From Ohtaekwangia sp036786105 (GTDB lineage Bacteria > Bacteroidota > Bacteroidia > Cytophagales > Cyclobacteriaceae): DNA of 64,000 bases. The notes beneath the pieces are model-generated. The model saw only the letters and a list, made by a program, of their open reading frames with translations, was not told the origin of the DNA and ran no database searches. The stretch is from contig NZ_DAIQRQ010000018.1 in the NCBI RefSeq assembly GCF_036786105.1, positions 1-64,000 on the forward strand, in the 5' to 3' direction. Both the position numbers and the translations under genes were made by a program. Positions 54,809-63,470 of this stretch are shown here, piece after piece; the first letter of the stretch is position 1, and each line of letters starts with the position of its first letter.

Positions 54809-56743
54809 ATGATCCGAAAATTATTTTCACGCAAGCCCTATACCCGGATCGGTGATGCCGAGCGCCTCAGCATTATTGAGCGCTCCTCACGACAGGTATC
54901 CCGTGGTGTGTTTTACTCCACGATTATTATCATCACCTCTTTCCTGCCGGTGTTTATGCTCTCAGGGCAGGAAGGTAAACTCTTTCATCCGCTCGCCTAT
55001 ACCAAAACTTTTATACTGGTAGTAGACGCACTATTGGTTGTAACGCTGGCGCCCGTACTGCTTTCCTTTTTTATGAAGGGCAGGTTTCGCGGGGAGCATC
55101 ACAATCCGATCAATCGCCTGCTGGAGAAAGTATATGAGCCTGTCATCCGTACCTGTATGCGGTGGCGCAAAACGACACTGGCCGTAAACATGCTGGCACT
55201 TGCCGTCAGTGTACCCCTGCTGCTGAGTTTGGGAAGCGAGTTCATGCCACCACTCGATGAACAATCTATACTGTTTATGCCGGTTACATTGCCGGACATA
55301 GCCAACGAAGAAGTCAAACGCATTCTGCAGGTACAAGATAAAATTATCAAGTCGGTACCCGAAGTTGACAAGGTATTGGGAAAAGCCGGCCGTGCCAGTA
55401 CGGCCACAGACAATTCACCTATCAGTATGATCGAAACGATCATCTTACTGAAACCAAAATCCGAATGGCGCACGGGCATCACCAAGAAAGATATCATCAA
55501 CGAGCTTGATGCCAAAATGCAAATACCCGGCGTAGTAAACGGGTGGACACAGCCCATCATTAACCGTATCAACATGCTGGCAACCGGTATACGTACCGAT
55601 GTAGGTATAAAAGTATACGGACAAAACCTGGATAGTATCAAGGCTGTATCCGAGCGTATCAAAGCTTCGCTTGCAGCCGTGCCCGGTGTTAAGGATTTAT
55701 ATGTAGACCCGATCACTGGCGGAAAATACCTTACGGTACACATCAATCGCGAAGCACTCGGACGCTATGGTTTATCAGTAAATGATGTAAACATGATTGT
55801 GGAGTCAGCGATCGGTGGGACGCCCATTGGCCAGACCATTGAAGGACGCCAGCGGTTTACCATCAGCGTTCGCCTTGCACAAGATTATCGCAACAGTTTA
55901 TCGCAGTTGAAGCGCATCCCGCTAAAGACACCGGCACTTGGTACTATACCCTTATCATCCGTGGCCAATATATACTTTGAGGATGGCCCGCCGATGATTA
56001 CCTCTGAAAACGCGATGCTGCGCGGAGCTGTACTCTTTAACGTACGCGACCGCGACCTGGGCAGCACGGTGAAAGAAGCGATGGAAACTTTGAACAACAG
56101 GCAAGGCGCTCTTCCTCCCGGTTATTACCTGGAGTGGAGCGGGCAATATGAGAACCTAATCCGCAGCCGACACACACTGATGGTGATATTACCGGTGGTG
56201 CTGCTCATTATTTTCATCTCGCTATACCTGGCGTTCCATTCCATTCGCGAAGCATTTCTAAGCCTTATTACAATTCCTTTTGCACTCATTGGCGGAGCCT
56301 ACATGGTATATTTCTACAGCGTAAATCTGTCGGTAGCCGTGGCTGTGGGATTTATAGCCTTGTTTGGCATAGCCGTGGAAACCGGTGTAGTAATGGTTAT
56401 ATACCTGAACGATGCCATGCGTGAACTGGTAAAACAATATGGCAATTCGCGCGAAAGCATTTCAGCAGATATACTAAAGGAATATGTTATTCATGGTGCC
56501 GCGAAACGTCTTCGTCCCAAAATCATGACGGTTTCCGTGGCGTTGTTTGGATTGATACCGGTACTATGGTCAACCGGAGTAGGCAGCGATGTCATGCAAC
56601 CTATTGTATTACCCATGATTGGAGGTGTGATCACTTCATCTACCCATATCCTGCTGGTAACACCACTTATCTTTTTGATGACGAAAGAATATGAATTGAG
56701 AAAATTCGGAAAACTGGAAATTTATGAAGAGGGTAAAAGCTGA
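54809..56743 (+). CDS. cusA: CusA/CzcA-type RND pump, C-terminal part (split gene)
   Basis: 644 residues continuing the pump: a short loop (MIRKLFSRKPYTRIGDAERL), TM5-TM6 (GVFYSTIIIITSFLPVFMLS, GQEGKLFHPLAYTKTF), the second porter domain (LGSEFMPPLDEQSILFMPVT) and the C-terminal helices (FALIGGAYMVYF, IALFGIAVETGVVMVIYLND). It starts at an ATG 6 bp after the stop of the upstream part, in the same frame; a GGAG 17 nt upstream is too far for a good ribosome site, so expression would depend on re-initiation or read-through. All segments look intact. Its end overlaps the TolC-like gene by 20 bp. Confidence 0.9.
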   Translation: MIRKLFSRKPYTRIGDAERLSIIERSSRQVSRGVFYSTIIIITSFLPVFMLSGQEGKLFHPLAYTKTFILVVDALLVVTLAPVLLSFFMKGRFRGEHHNPINRLLEKVYEPVIRTCMRWRKTTLAVNMLALAVSVPLLLSLGSEFMPPLDEQSILFMPVTLPDIANEEVKRILQVQDKIIKSVPEVDKVLGKAGRASTATDNSPISMIETIILLKPKSEWRTGITKKDIINELDAKMQIPGVVNGWTQPIINRINMLATGIRTDVGIKVYGQNLDSIKAVSERIKASLAAVPGVKDLYVDPITGGKYLTVHINREALGRYGLSVNDVNMIVESAIGGTPIGQTIEGRQRFTISVRLAQDYRNSLSQLKRIPLKTPALGTIPLSSVANIYFEDGPPMITSENAMLRGAVLFNVRDRDLGSTVKEAMETLNNRQGALPPGYYLEWSGQYENLIRSRHTLMVILPVVLLIIFISLYLAFHSIREAFLSLITIPFALIGGAYMVYFYSVNLSVAVAVGFIALFGIAVETGVVMVIYLNDAMRELVKQYGNSRESISADILKEYVIHGAAKRLRPKIMTVSVALFGLIPVLWSTGVGSDVMQPIVLPMIGGVITSSTHILLVTPLIFLMTKEYELRKFGKLEIYEEGKS

Positions 56744-58052
56744 AAGTTTAAAGTTTAAAGTTCAAGGTTCGTTGTTCAGGATCACAATAACCTCACTCGC
56801 AGCTCACAGCTCACAGCTCGCAGCTTGCTGCCTGCTTGTATTACTCACAACAACTTCTCTACATGCGCAAGTACTCAGCCTTGATACGGTACTGCATCGC
56901 ATCGATAGGCAAAACCCGATGCTGCAGGAATACGATCAGCGTGTTGAGGCATTGCATGCGTATACTACGGGCGCGAAAAGCTGGATGGCTCCAATGGTTG
57001 GTGCCGGTACATTTATGACACCTTACCCGGGACAACGGTTAATGGAGGAGCGTGACAAGGGTAATGTTATGATCTCAGTTGAGCAGCAGATTCCCAATCC
57101 GGCGAAGCTTAATGCCAATAAAAATTACCTGCAATCAAAAGCCCGTGTTCAACAGCAGGGGCGCGCGCTGCAATACAACACATTGCGTGCAGAAGCGAAG
57201 ACACTATATTATCAGTGGCTGGCGGACTTACAAAAGATATCCATCCTGCAGGAGAATGAACGCATCATCGATCTGATGCTGAAGCTCGCCAGTATCCGCT
57301 ATCCTTATAACCAGGGAAGCCTTGGTAATATATACAAGACCGAAGGCCGCCTCAGCGAAGTACAGAATATGATGTTGATGACCCGTGCATCAATCAAAGA
57401 AAAAAGTTACCGGCTCAAAGCATTGATGAATATACCCGCTATGGATTCGATCATGATCGATACGGCCACCGTGGTGAGCTTTGAGCCCAACAATACGTTA
57501 TATGATACTGCATTGCTTGGCGCGAATCGCAGCGACATTAAACAAATAGACAAGACGATTGAAGTCATGCGTCTCAACCAGAAGCTTCAGCAATACCAGG
57601 CAAAGCCTGATTTCAAAATACGATTTGATCACATGCAGCCCATTGGCCGCAATATGCCCACACAGTTTACAGCCATGGCCATGGTATCTATACCTATAGC
57701 TCCGTGGTCGTCTAAAATGTATCGGGCAGAAGTAAAAGGTATGCAGTACGACATCGCTGCCATGAAGAAAGGACGCGAGGCTATACTAACGGAAGCACGC
57801 GGCATGCTGGCTGGCATGGCTTCGCAGCTCACGAACATGAAGCGGCAACTGGATAACTATAAAACCAGGATCATTCCTGCCCTGCGCAAGAATTATGAAA
57901 CCACTCTGCTGGCATACGAGGAGAACCGGGGTCAGCTGCCTGAGGTGATCAATGCGTGGGAAGCCATGAACATGGCCCAGATGGAATATGTGAATAAGCT
58001 CGAAGAATACTATACGATGATCGTTCGCTATGAAAAGGAATTGGAGAAATAA
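56724..58052 (+). CDS. TolC/CusC-like outer-membrane efflux protein
   Basis: 442 residues. After an unusually long N-terminal region the signal sequence (LAACCLLVLLTTTSLHAQ) leads to two OEP repeats of long helices (about 50-250 and 250-440; DRQNPMLQEYDQRVEALHAY, ANRSDIKQIDKTIEVMRLNQ, LLAYEENRGQLPEVINAWEA). It forms the outer-membrane channel of the tripartite pump. The first 35 codons are built from short DNA repeats (GTTTAAA copies at about 56748-56764 and CAGCTCA copies at about 56800-56825), so the true start is uncertain; a TTG in this region is an alternative. It overlaps the CusA gene by 20 bp. Confidence 0.88.
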   Translation: MKRVKAESLKFKVQGSLFRITITSLAAHSSQLAACCLLVLLTTTSLHAQVLSLDTVLHRIDRQNPMLQEYDQRVEALHAYTTGAKSWMAPMVGAGTFMTPYPGQRLMEERDKGNVMISVEQQIPNPAKLNANKNYLQSKARVQQQGRALQYNTLRAEAKTLYYQWLADLQKISILQENERIIDLMLKLASIRYPYNQGSLGNIYKTEGRLSEVQNMMLMTRASIKEKSYRLKALMNIPAMDSIMIDTATVVSFEPNNTLYDTALLGANRSDIKQIDKTIEVMRLNQKLQQYQAKPDFKIRFDHMQPIGRNMPTQFTAMAMVSIPIAPWSSKMYRAEVKGMQYDIAAMKKGREAILTEARGMLAGMASQLTNMKRQLDNYKTRIIPALRKNYETTLLAYEENRGQLPEVINAWEAMNMAQMEYVNKLEEYYTMIVRYEKELEK

Positions 58053-58056
58053 AGCA

Positions 58057-59337
58057 ATGATATACCCGTGGGGTAAAATACTGCTGGCAGTAACCATGCT
58101 GTTTATATTCGATGCCTGTAGAACAAAAGAAACAGCGCATCAGGATATTTATACTTGTCCCATGCATCCCACAGTGGTTACCGATAAACCCGGAACGTGC
58201 CCGGTGTGCGGAATGGAGTTAGTGCGCAAAGCCCGCGAAGGTGAAGAAGTAAAAGTAACCAGCGACCTGGCACAACGTACCAAATCACCAAACGAAGTGG
58301 TCATTACAGACATTGCTACTGTGAAAGGTGAACATAAAAAATTATCGATAACGCTACCGGCACAAGGCGTTGTTACCTACGACACGCGGTATATCAGCAG
58401 CATTCCGGCACGCATCGGGGGGCGCCTGGAAAAAGTATATATGAAGTATGTTTTCCAATCCGTACAAAAAGGGCAGGCCATTGCCGAGATCTATAGTCCT
58501 GAATTGCTGGCCGCCCAACGGGAATATCTGTTTCTGTTAAAGAACGATGCCGGTAATACGGCACTTATCGAGTCTGCCAAAAACAAGCTATATCTCCTGG
58601 GAATGTCGGCAAAGCAATTGGAAGCACTCGCACACCGGCAGGAACCACCACAGACCTATACGATATATAGTCCGGCCAGCGGGTATATCATTGCTGCTAA
58701 TACTGCAGCACCTTCCGTCAATGCAAGTACAACGGCATCGCCTGCAAATGATATGGGTGGAAGTTCGATGAGCGGTAACTCGCCGGCAGCTTCGACCTCC
58801 GCAGCCACAACACAGCCGTCAGGCTCGCTTGTGCGGGAAGGGAGCTATATAAATACAGGTGAAACCTTGTTCACCGTTGTGAACACATCAGCTTTGCGTA
58901 TCGAATTGAGCGTTCCGATCAATGATTCAAATGTCCTTAAAAAAGGAGATGTAATCTCGCTGGATACAGGCACTGATTCAAAGCAAAAAGCTACGGTCGA
59001 TTTTGTACAGCCATTCTTTGATCAGAATCAATCCTTTATCAAGGTCAGGGTATATATAGCCCCTGCCGAAAAACTTTCCGTGGGGCAGTTGATCCAAGCT
59101 ACGGTCACACTTCCTGAAATAGAGGGGCTTTGGGTGCCTCGTGAATCGGTAGTAGACCTTGGTCTGAACAAAGTTGTTTTCGCGCAGCGCAATGGCATTT
59201 TTAAACCGCTGCCAGTGACAACCAGTATCTATAGCGGAACGCTGGTTTCTGTAAAAGGAATTTCTTCAACAGACGTTATTGCTGCCAACGCACAATACCT
59301 GGTAGACAGTGAAAGTTTCATCAAAGCAAAACCATAA
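58057..59337 (+). CDS. cusB: RND adaptor lipoprotein with metal-binding domain (first)
   Basis: 426 residues from ATG 58057, preceded by GGAG 10 nt upstream. Lipobox FDAC. A heavy-metal-binding domain follows directly (YTCPMHPTVVTDKPGTCPVC then GMELV). The membrane-fusion core has a barrel-sandwich (GRLEKVYMKYVFQSVQKGQA), hairpin helix (ELLAAQREYLFLLKN) and beta-barrel (TVVNTSALRIELSVPINDSN). A Ser/Ala/Thr/Gly-rich insert (about 220-265) interrupts the barrel-sandwich. It is a periplasmic adaptor joining pump and channel and can hand over Cu(I)/Ag(I). An in-frame ATG at 58030, inside the TolC gene, is less likely. Confidence 0.9.
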   Translation: MIYPWGKILLAVTMLFIFDACRTKETAHQDIYTCPMHPTVVTDKPGTCPVCGMELVRKAREGEEVKVTSDLAQRTKSPNEVVITDIATVKGEHKKLSITLPAQGVVTYDTRYISSIPARIGGRLEKVYMKYVFQSVQKGQAIAEIYSPELLAAQREYLFLLKNDAGNTALIESAKNKLYLLGMSAKQLEALAHRQEPPQTYTIYSPASGYIIAANTAAPSVNASTTASPANDMGGSSMSGNSPAASTSAATTQPSGSLVREGSYINTGETLFTVVNTSALRIELSVPINDSNVLKKGDVISLDTGTDSKQKATVDFVQPFFDQNQSFIKVRVYIAPAEKLSVGQLIQATVTLPEIEGLWVPRESVVDLGLNKVVFAQRNGIFKPLPVTTSIYSGTLVSVKGISSTDVIAANAQYLVDSESFIKAKP

Positions 59338-59341
59338 CGAT

Positions 59342-60523
59342 ATGCGGGCATTCATCTATTTAGTTATACTGGCCCTGCTGGCATGGAGCTGCAATCGGCA
59401 GGAAAGCAAAACAGAAACACATCAGCATGCGGCACACGCTGCTTCAGAGAAATATACATGTCCTATGCACCCTCAAATTATACGCGATGCCCCGGGCAAG
59501 TGCCCCATCTGCGGCATGGACCTCGTACCCATAAGCAGCACTACTAGTCAACACATCATGCTGAATAATACACAACTGAAATTAGCCAATATCACCACGC
59601 AGCAAGTATCCTCTGAAACCATTGGCGAAACGTCTGTTATCAATAGCAAAATTATGGTTGATGAATCGCGTACTGAAGTGATCAGCAGCCGCGCTGCCGG
59701 GCGAATTGAGCGCCTGTTTATAAAAGAAACCGGCCGCGAGGTGAAACAAGGTGAACCGCTATATGAACTTTATAGCGAGAACCTGTTAACGCTGCAACGT
59801 GAATATTTACTGGCCAAAGAGCAATTTGAAACACTGGGCAAACAAGAACCGCGCTATGAATCGTTTCTAAAAGCCTCTGAGCGAAAACTACTACTCTACG
59901 GCCTTACTCAAAAACAGATTGCGCAACTTGCCGAATCCAAATCGCCTAAAGAACGCATTACGTTTGTGGCTCCGGCAGGAGGCATCATTGCCGAAATCAA
60001 CGCCACCGAAGGGCAATATGTACCGGAAGGTGCGCTGCTCTACAAGTTTGAAAATATAGATCAATTATGGGTTGCTGCAGAACTATACCCGCAGGAAACA
60101 GCGCTCCTAAAAACAGGCGATAAAATACGTGTGCGCATCAGTGGTTTTGAAAATGATCCCATCGATGCAACGGTTATATTCCTGAGTCCGGAGTATACGG
60201 CAGGCACACAGATCACAGTTATGCGGGCTCTGTTGCAGAATGGCGATCACCGGTATATTCCGGGCACGCAGGCGCAAGTACTGTTCAATCATTCCTCCAA
60301 ACAATCGCTGGCATTGCCGACAGACGCTGTAATACACGATGCCAAAGGAACCCATGTATATATTCAGCGCGGCCACAATACCTTTCTGCCACGCACGGTT
60401 AAAACAGGTATTGAAGATTTTGACAAAGTAGAAATCACCGAAGGTTTACAGGCTGGCGATACCGTGGTGGTAACGGGAGCGTATTTGCTATACTCCGAGA
60501 TGGTGTTGAAGAAGGGAGTGTAG
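59342..60523 (+). CDS. cusB: RND adaptor lipoprotein with metal-binding domain (second)
   Basis: 393 residues from ATG 59342. Lipobox LLAWSC, a His-rich linker (HQHAAHAASE) and a second metal-binding domain (YTCPMHPQIIRDAPGKCPIC then GMDLV). The adaptor core follows (GRIERLFIKETGREVKQGEP, ENLLTLQREYLLAKEQFETL, FENIDQLWVAAELYPQETAL, KTGIEDFDKVEITEGLQAGD). It starts 4 bp after the first adaptor and has no linker insert. It could form a mixed adaptor ring with the first copy. The longer frame to 59309 would add 11 residues inside the upstream gene. Confidence 0.9.
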   Translation: MRAFIYLVILALLAWSCNRQESKTETHQHAAHAASEKYTCPMHPQIIRDAPGKCPICGMDLVPISSTTSQHIMLNNTQLKLANITTQQVSSETIGETSVINSKIMVDESRTEVISSRAAGRIERLFIKETGREVKQGEPLYELYSENLLTLQREYLLAKEQFETLGKQEPRYESFLKASERKLLLYGLTQKQIAQLAESKSPKERITFVAPAGGIIAEINATEGQYVPEGALLYKFENIDQLWVAAELYPQETALLKTGDKIRVRISGFENDPIDATVIFLSPEYTAGTQITVMRALLQNGDHRYIPGTQAQVLFNHSSKQSLALPTDAVIHDAKGTHVYIQRGHNTFLPRTVKTGIEDFDKVEITEGLQAGDTVVVTGAYLLYSEMVLKKGV

Positions 60524-60648
60524 ATTAGAAAATTGAAAGATTAAATATTGCTAAACCCTTTGTGTAACTCCGGGTCTCCTTTGTGATTCTTTGTGCCACT
60601 GGATTTACCTACGAATAACTTGTAACAGATAACTATTAACTTTATACC

Positions 60649-61275
60649 ATGAAAACAAAATCCACTTTTCTCGCTTTGCTGTTCGCTGCATCAGCATTCG
60701 CATTAAGCAACTGCTCTGGTAAAAAAGATCATCATCACGAAGATCATGACCACGAAGCACACGACACCACCACTGCTGCAACTGACTCCGCTGCAACAAC
60801 GGAAGCCGGCAAACCTCAGTTTGATGTTGACAAAGTTTTCCAGCAGCAACTGGCAGCGGTATATACTGCGTACCTGTCGTTGAAAGAAGCATTCGTAGCA
60901 TCTGATGATAACAAGGTGCGCACCGAGGCTACCGCTGTTAAGCAGGCGCTATCAAAAGTAGATATGATGCTATTGTCAGATGCTGCCCATCATGACTGGA
61001 TGACGTACCTCGGCAACCTGGAATCTTCCGTAAAAGCAATCGAGACAAATAAAGATATAGAAGCGCAGCGCAAGTCATTCAGCGTGCTTTCTGAAAATCT
61101 ATACAAAAGCGCAAAGGCATTCGGCCTGGGCGGCACCACGGCCTATTATGATTTTTGTCCCATGGCGTTCAATGACGAAGGTGCTTACTGGCTCAGCGAT
61201 CAGGAGGCGATTCGTAATCCATACTTTGGCGACAAGATGCCTACATGTGGCGTTGTAAAAGAAAAGCTTCAGTAA
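60649..61275 (+). CDS. DUF3347 protein, His-rich lipoprotein-like
   Basis: 208 residues. Signal with a lipobox-like SNC (Cys about 22), then a strongly His/Asp/Glu-rich stretch (DHHHEDHDHEAHD, about 27-40). The DUF3347 helical domain (about 60-208) follows, with FCPMAFNDEGAYWLSD and NPYFGDKMPTCGVVKEKL carrying the conserved Cys/Met/His residues. DUF3347 domains are linked to copper handling and sometimes fused to CusB. It lies 126 bp after the second adaptor. I infer a periplasmic metal chaperone or buffer. Confidence 0.88.
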   Translation: MKTKSTFLALLFAASAFALSNCSGKKDHHHEDHDHEAHDTTTAATDSAATTEAGKPQFDVDKVFQQQLAAVYTAYLSLKEAFVASDDNKVRTEATAVKQALSKVDMMLLSDAAHHDWMTYLGNLESSVKAIETNKDIEAQRKSFSVLSENLYKSAKAFGLGGTTAYYDFCPMAFNDEGAYWLSDQEAIRNPYFGDKMPTCGVVKEKLQ

Positions 61276-61298
61276 AATTAATCATTCAAATATACTAT

Positions 61299-61805
61299 AT
61301 GAAAAACATAGCCTTTGTAATTGCACTTCTGCTCATGAGTTGGGGTGCGTATGCGCAGCATGATCATGCACAACACAGCACACCGGCACAGACTGCGGAA
61401 GCTCCTACATTCAAAGACGCCAGGCTTACCACAGCCTATACACATTACCTTCAGCTGAAAGACGCGCTGGTGGCATCAAACGCCACAAAGGCAAAACAGG
61501 CGGCTGCGGCATTAAAGCAATCGGCAGAAACGTTAACCAATGGAAAGAAGGTATCTGCATCGGCCGGCATCATCGCGGCAGCATCTGATCTGGAAGCCCA
61601 GCGAAAAGAATTTGCTACACTAAGCACTGAAATGAAGGCCTTAGTAAGTGGAAACGTAGCGTCTGGATCTTTATACCTGGAATATTGCCCGATGGCGAAT
61701 AACCATACGGGCGCATACTGGCTTTCGAACGACAAGCAGATCATGAACCCATATTTTGGCGATATGATGCTGCACTGTGGTTCGGTAAAGGAAACCATTC
61801 AGTAA
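61299..61805 (+). CDS. DUF3347 protein, second copy
   Basis: 168 residues from ATG 61299, with a signal peptide (about 1-21, ending AYAQ). A short His-rich start (HDHAQHS) precedes the DUF3347 domain (about 45-168): LYLEYCPMANNHTGAYWLSN and NPYFGDMMLHCGSVKETI. It starts 24 bp after the first copy; the two are clear paralogues, about half as similar as a recent duplication would give. It is the last gene of the operon, followed by the hairpin at 61812-61848. The first 18 residues of a longer frame are read-through of the preceding gene. Confidence 0.88.
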   Translation: MKNIAFVIALLLMSWGAYAQHDHAQHSTPAQTAEAPTFKDARLTTAYTHYLQLKDALVASNATKAKQAAAALKQSAETLTNGKKVSASAGIIAAASDLEAQRKEFATLSTEMKALVSGNVASGSLYLEYCPMANNHTGAYWLSNDKQIMNPYFGDMMLHCGSVKETIQ

Positions 61806-61811
61806 ATAAAA

Positions 61812-61848
61812 ATACCAGTATTCACCGTTAAGTGGTGAATACTGGTAT
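61812..61848. terminator. Bidirectional terminator hairpin
   Basis: Perfect 15-bp stem (ATACCAGTATTCACC, 61812-61826, with GGTGAATACTGGTAT, 61834-61848) and a 7-nt loop. On the minus strand a T-rich tract follows, so it suits the gene at 61873-62325 best; it also ends the efflux operon. Confidence 0.85.
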
Positions 61849-61872
61849 ATCTATACGTTCACAAAATTTTCG

Positions 61873-62325
61873 CTATTCCGTTCCCATCTTCTTTGTCCCC
61901 GACTTCCGGGTATATATATATTTGAATCGTTCGGCATGTGGCGATCCCCGCCCGGTAAGGGTAAGAATGTGGCCTTGCAAGGAAAGCCCCCACTCCACGG
62001 GATGCGCATCGCCATTCGCATTATTCTTACTTTCGAGGTATAGTATCTTGTGATTTTCATTGATGCGAAACAGGCCGGAGTCTAACTTCTGCGAGTTGTT
62101 GCGTGTGATGTATTTTGCTTCGCGTGTAAATTCGATAGTGTGAATAAGAGTATCAGAAGTTGACTGTATTTGTTTCTTACCATCAAATACCTGGCTTATC
62201 TGCCAGGTGCCCACCACTAAATCGATGACTTTCTGCCCCGATTGGGAAGCCTGCTGGGCAAATGTACTGCCGGCAAGCAATACAAAGCATAAACCCAGTA
62301 TCCAAGTGTTGCTTGTGATCTTCAT
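61873..62325 (-). CDS. Small exported lipocalin-like protein
   Basis: 150 residues with a signal peptide (about 1-23, ending STFAQ). The VVGTWQISQVFDGKK start, a set of beta-strands (TIEFTREAKYITR, HKILYLESKN, GHILTLTGRG) and a short C-terminal tail fit small lipocalin-like beta-barrel proteins common in Bacteroidota. The ligand and role are unknown. It is transcribed against the efflux operon and alone. Confidence 0.7.
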   Translation of the reverse strand: MKITSNTWILGLCFVLLAGSTFAQQASQSGQKVIDLVVGTWQISQVFDGKKQIQSTSDTLIHTIEFTREAKYITRNNSQKLDSGLFRINENHKILYLESKNNANGDAHPVEWGLSLQGHILTLTGRGSPHAERFKYIYTRKSGTKKMGTE

Positions 62326-62389
62326 ATTTATTACAGTTTAATTCAACAATCAGGTTGAAAAAACCATACCTGCTATAAATAATCTGGCG

Positions 62390-63469
62390 TCACACTATTT
62401 TTATTAATGAAGTCCCCAGGAATGCGCTATATTTTTTAGCTACTGAAGCAATGGCTGTCTTTTGTGTTTTTGTGAATGACGCAAACGGTTTTAACTCCAC
62501 CACTGCGGTATCTTTGGCAACAGTGCGCTTCCATGTACCTACTACCTGACTATTTATTACCACGGTGGAGCTCAATATACCATTGCCGGTTCCCGCAATT
62601 TGTTTGAAGCGCGCTGTATCGATCGCCGCACTGCGATTAGTATAGCCGAGCAGGTATTCATCAAAGCCTGGCAACAAATATACCGATGTTGTTTTCGGTT
62701 TTACCTCCGGATTATCAGCAGCCATCCAGTATGTATTACCTTGAACGGTTTCCTGTATAAGTTTTGATTTTATAGCATCATGTACCGCTTTCACTTCGGT
62801 TATGGATAAGCCCGTCCACCAGGCAAAATCCTGTAACGTAGCCGGACCATGGCTCGCGAAATAACGTAGCGCGAAGGCGGCTATAGCTTCATCCTGCTGC
62901 GGTAATTTGGTAGCGGGTATCCATTCATCCAGCAATGTAAAAGTAGGTTGTTTTCCTTTTCGTGCTCCGAAACAGATCAATCCCGTTTGTGCCAGGTATC
63001 CCAGTATATGAAGCCCGCGTGTATTACCGGTAGCGATCTTGCCCCGCTCCAGTATATCATATACTTCTTTGCGCGTAAGCTGGTGCCCGCCTTCCAGTAC
63101 AGTCACGAGAAGCTTGGCACTTTTGGTAAATACTTTCTTATCGAGTTCTTCCTGTTTATAGATACCTGCCGCGCGCGAGATTATACGTGGCGTAAAAGCT
63201 TTCAGCATCCAGCGTACATCGGCAGGAGCAACCAGGTGCAACGTACCACGCATGGGCCAGGTACGAACAATCGTTTTATCGGCAAGGGCCTGCTCAATCA
63301 TTTCTTCGCTTCCATTCTTCATGCGCAGACCTACACTCCACAGCGATCCCAGGTAATCCTGCGACTGCATCGCTCCCATCCATGATACTACTTCTTCCGG
63401 TTTTTCAAATTCACTCTGCGAGATGCGCTGGTGATGTAACCGTTGGTGTGCAATGGATGGGAGCGTCAT
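62390..63469 (-). CDS. HTH_42 winged-helix protein, AlkZ/YcaQ-like
   Basis: 359 residues of the HTH_42 (winged-helix DNA-binding) family, which includes the DNA glycosylases AlkZ and YcaQ. A Gln-X-Gln motif (MQSQD, Gln35 and Gln37) lies where AlkZ carries its catalytic pair. Further family features are VRTWPMRGTLHLV, LARTG-like helices and LLPGFDEYLLGYTNR. It may remove alkylated bases or unhook interstrand cross-links, but activity is inferred. The gene starts 1 bp after the stop of the DinB-family gene, so the two are probably co-transcribed. Confidence 0.85.
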   Translation of the reverse strand: MTLPSIAHQRLHHQRISQSEFEKPEEVVSWMGAMQSQDYLGSLWSVGLRMKNGSEEMIEQALADKTIVRTWPMRGTLHLVAPADVRWMLKAFTPRIISRAAGIYKQEELDKKVFTKSAKLLVTVLEGGHQLTRKEVYDILERGKIATGNTRGLHILGYLAQTGLICFGARKGKQPTFTLLDEWIPATKLPQQDEAIAAFALRYFASHGPATLQDFAWWTGLSITEVKAVHDAIKSKLIQETVQGNTYWMAADNPEVKPKTTSVYLLPGFDEYLLGYTNRSAAIDTARFKQIAGTGNGILSSTVVINSQVVGTWKRTVAKDTAVVELKPFASFTKTQKTAIASVAKKYSAFLGTSLIKIV

Positions 63470-63470
63470 A

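Noticed and set aside
60541..60607. Repeated CTTTGTG words between the second adaptor and the DUF3347 gene as a member of the dispersed repeat family
   Set aside because: The words lack the CACAGA/TCTGTG arm structure and do not form a hairpin; they may be a different simple repeat.
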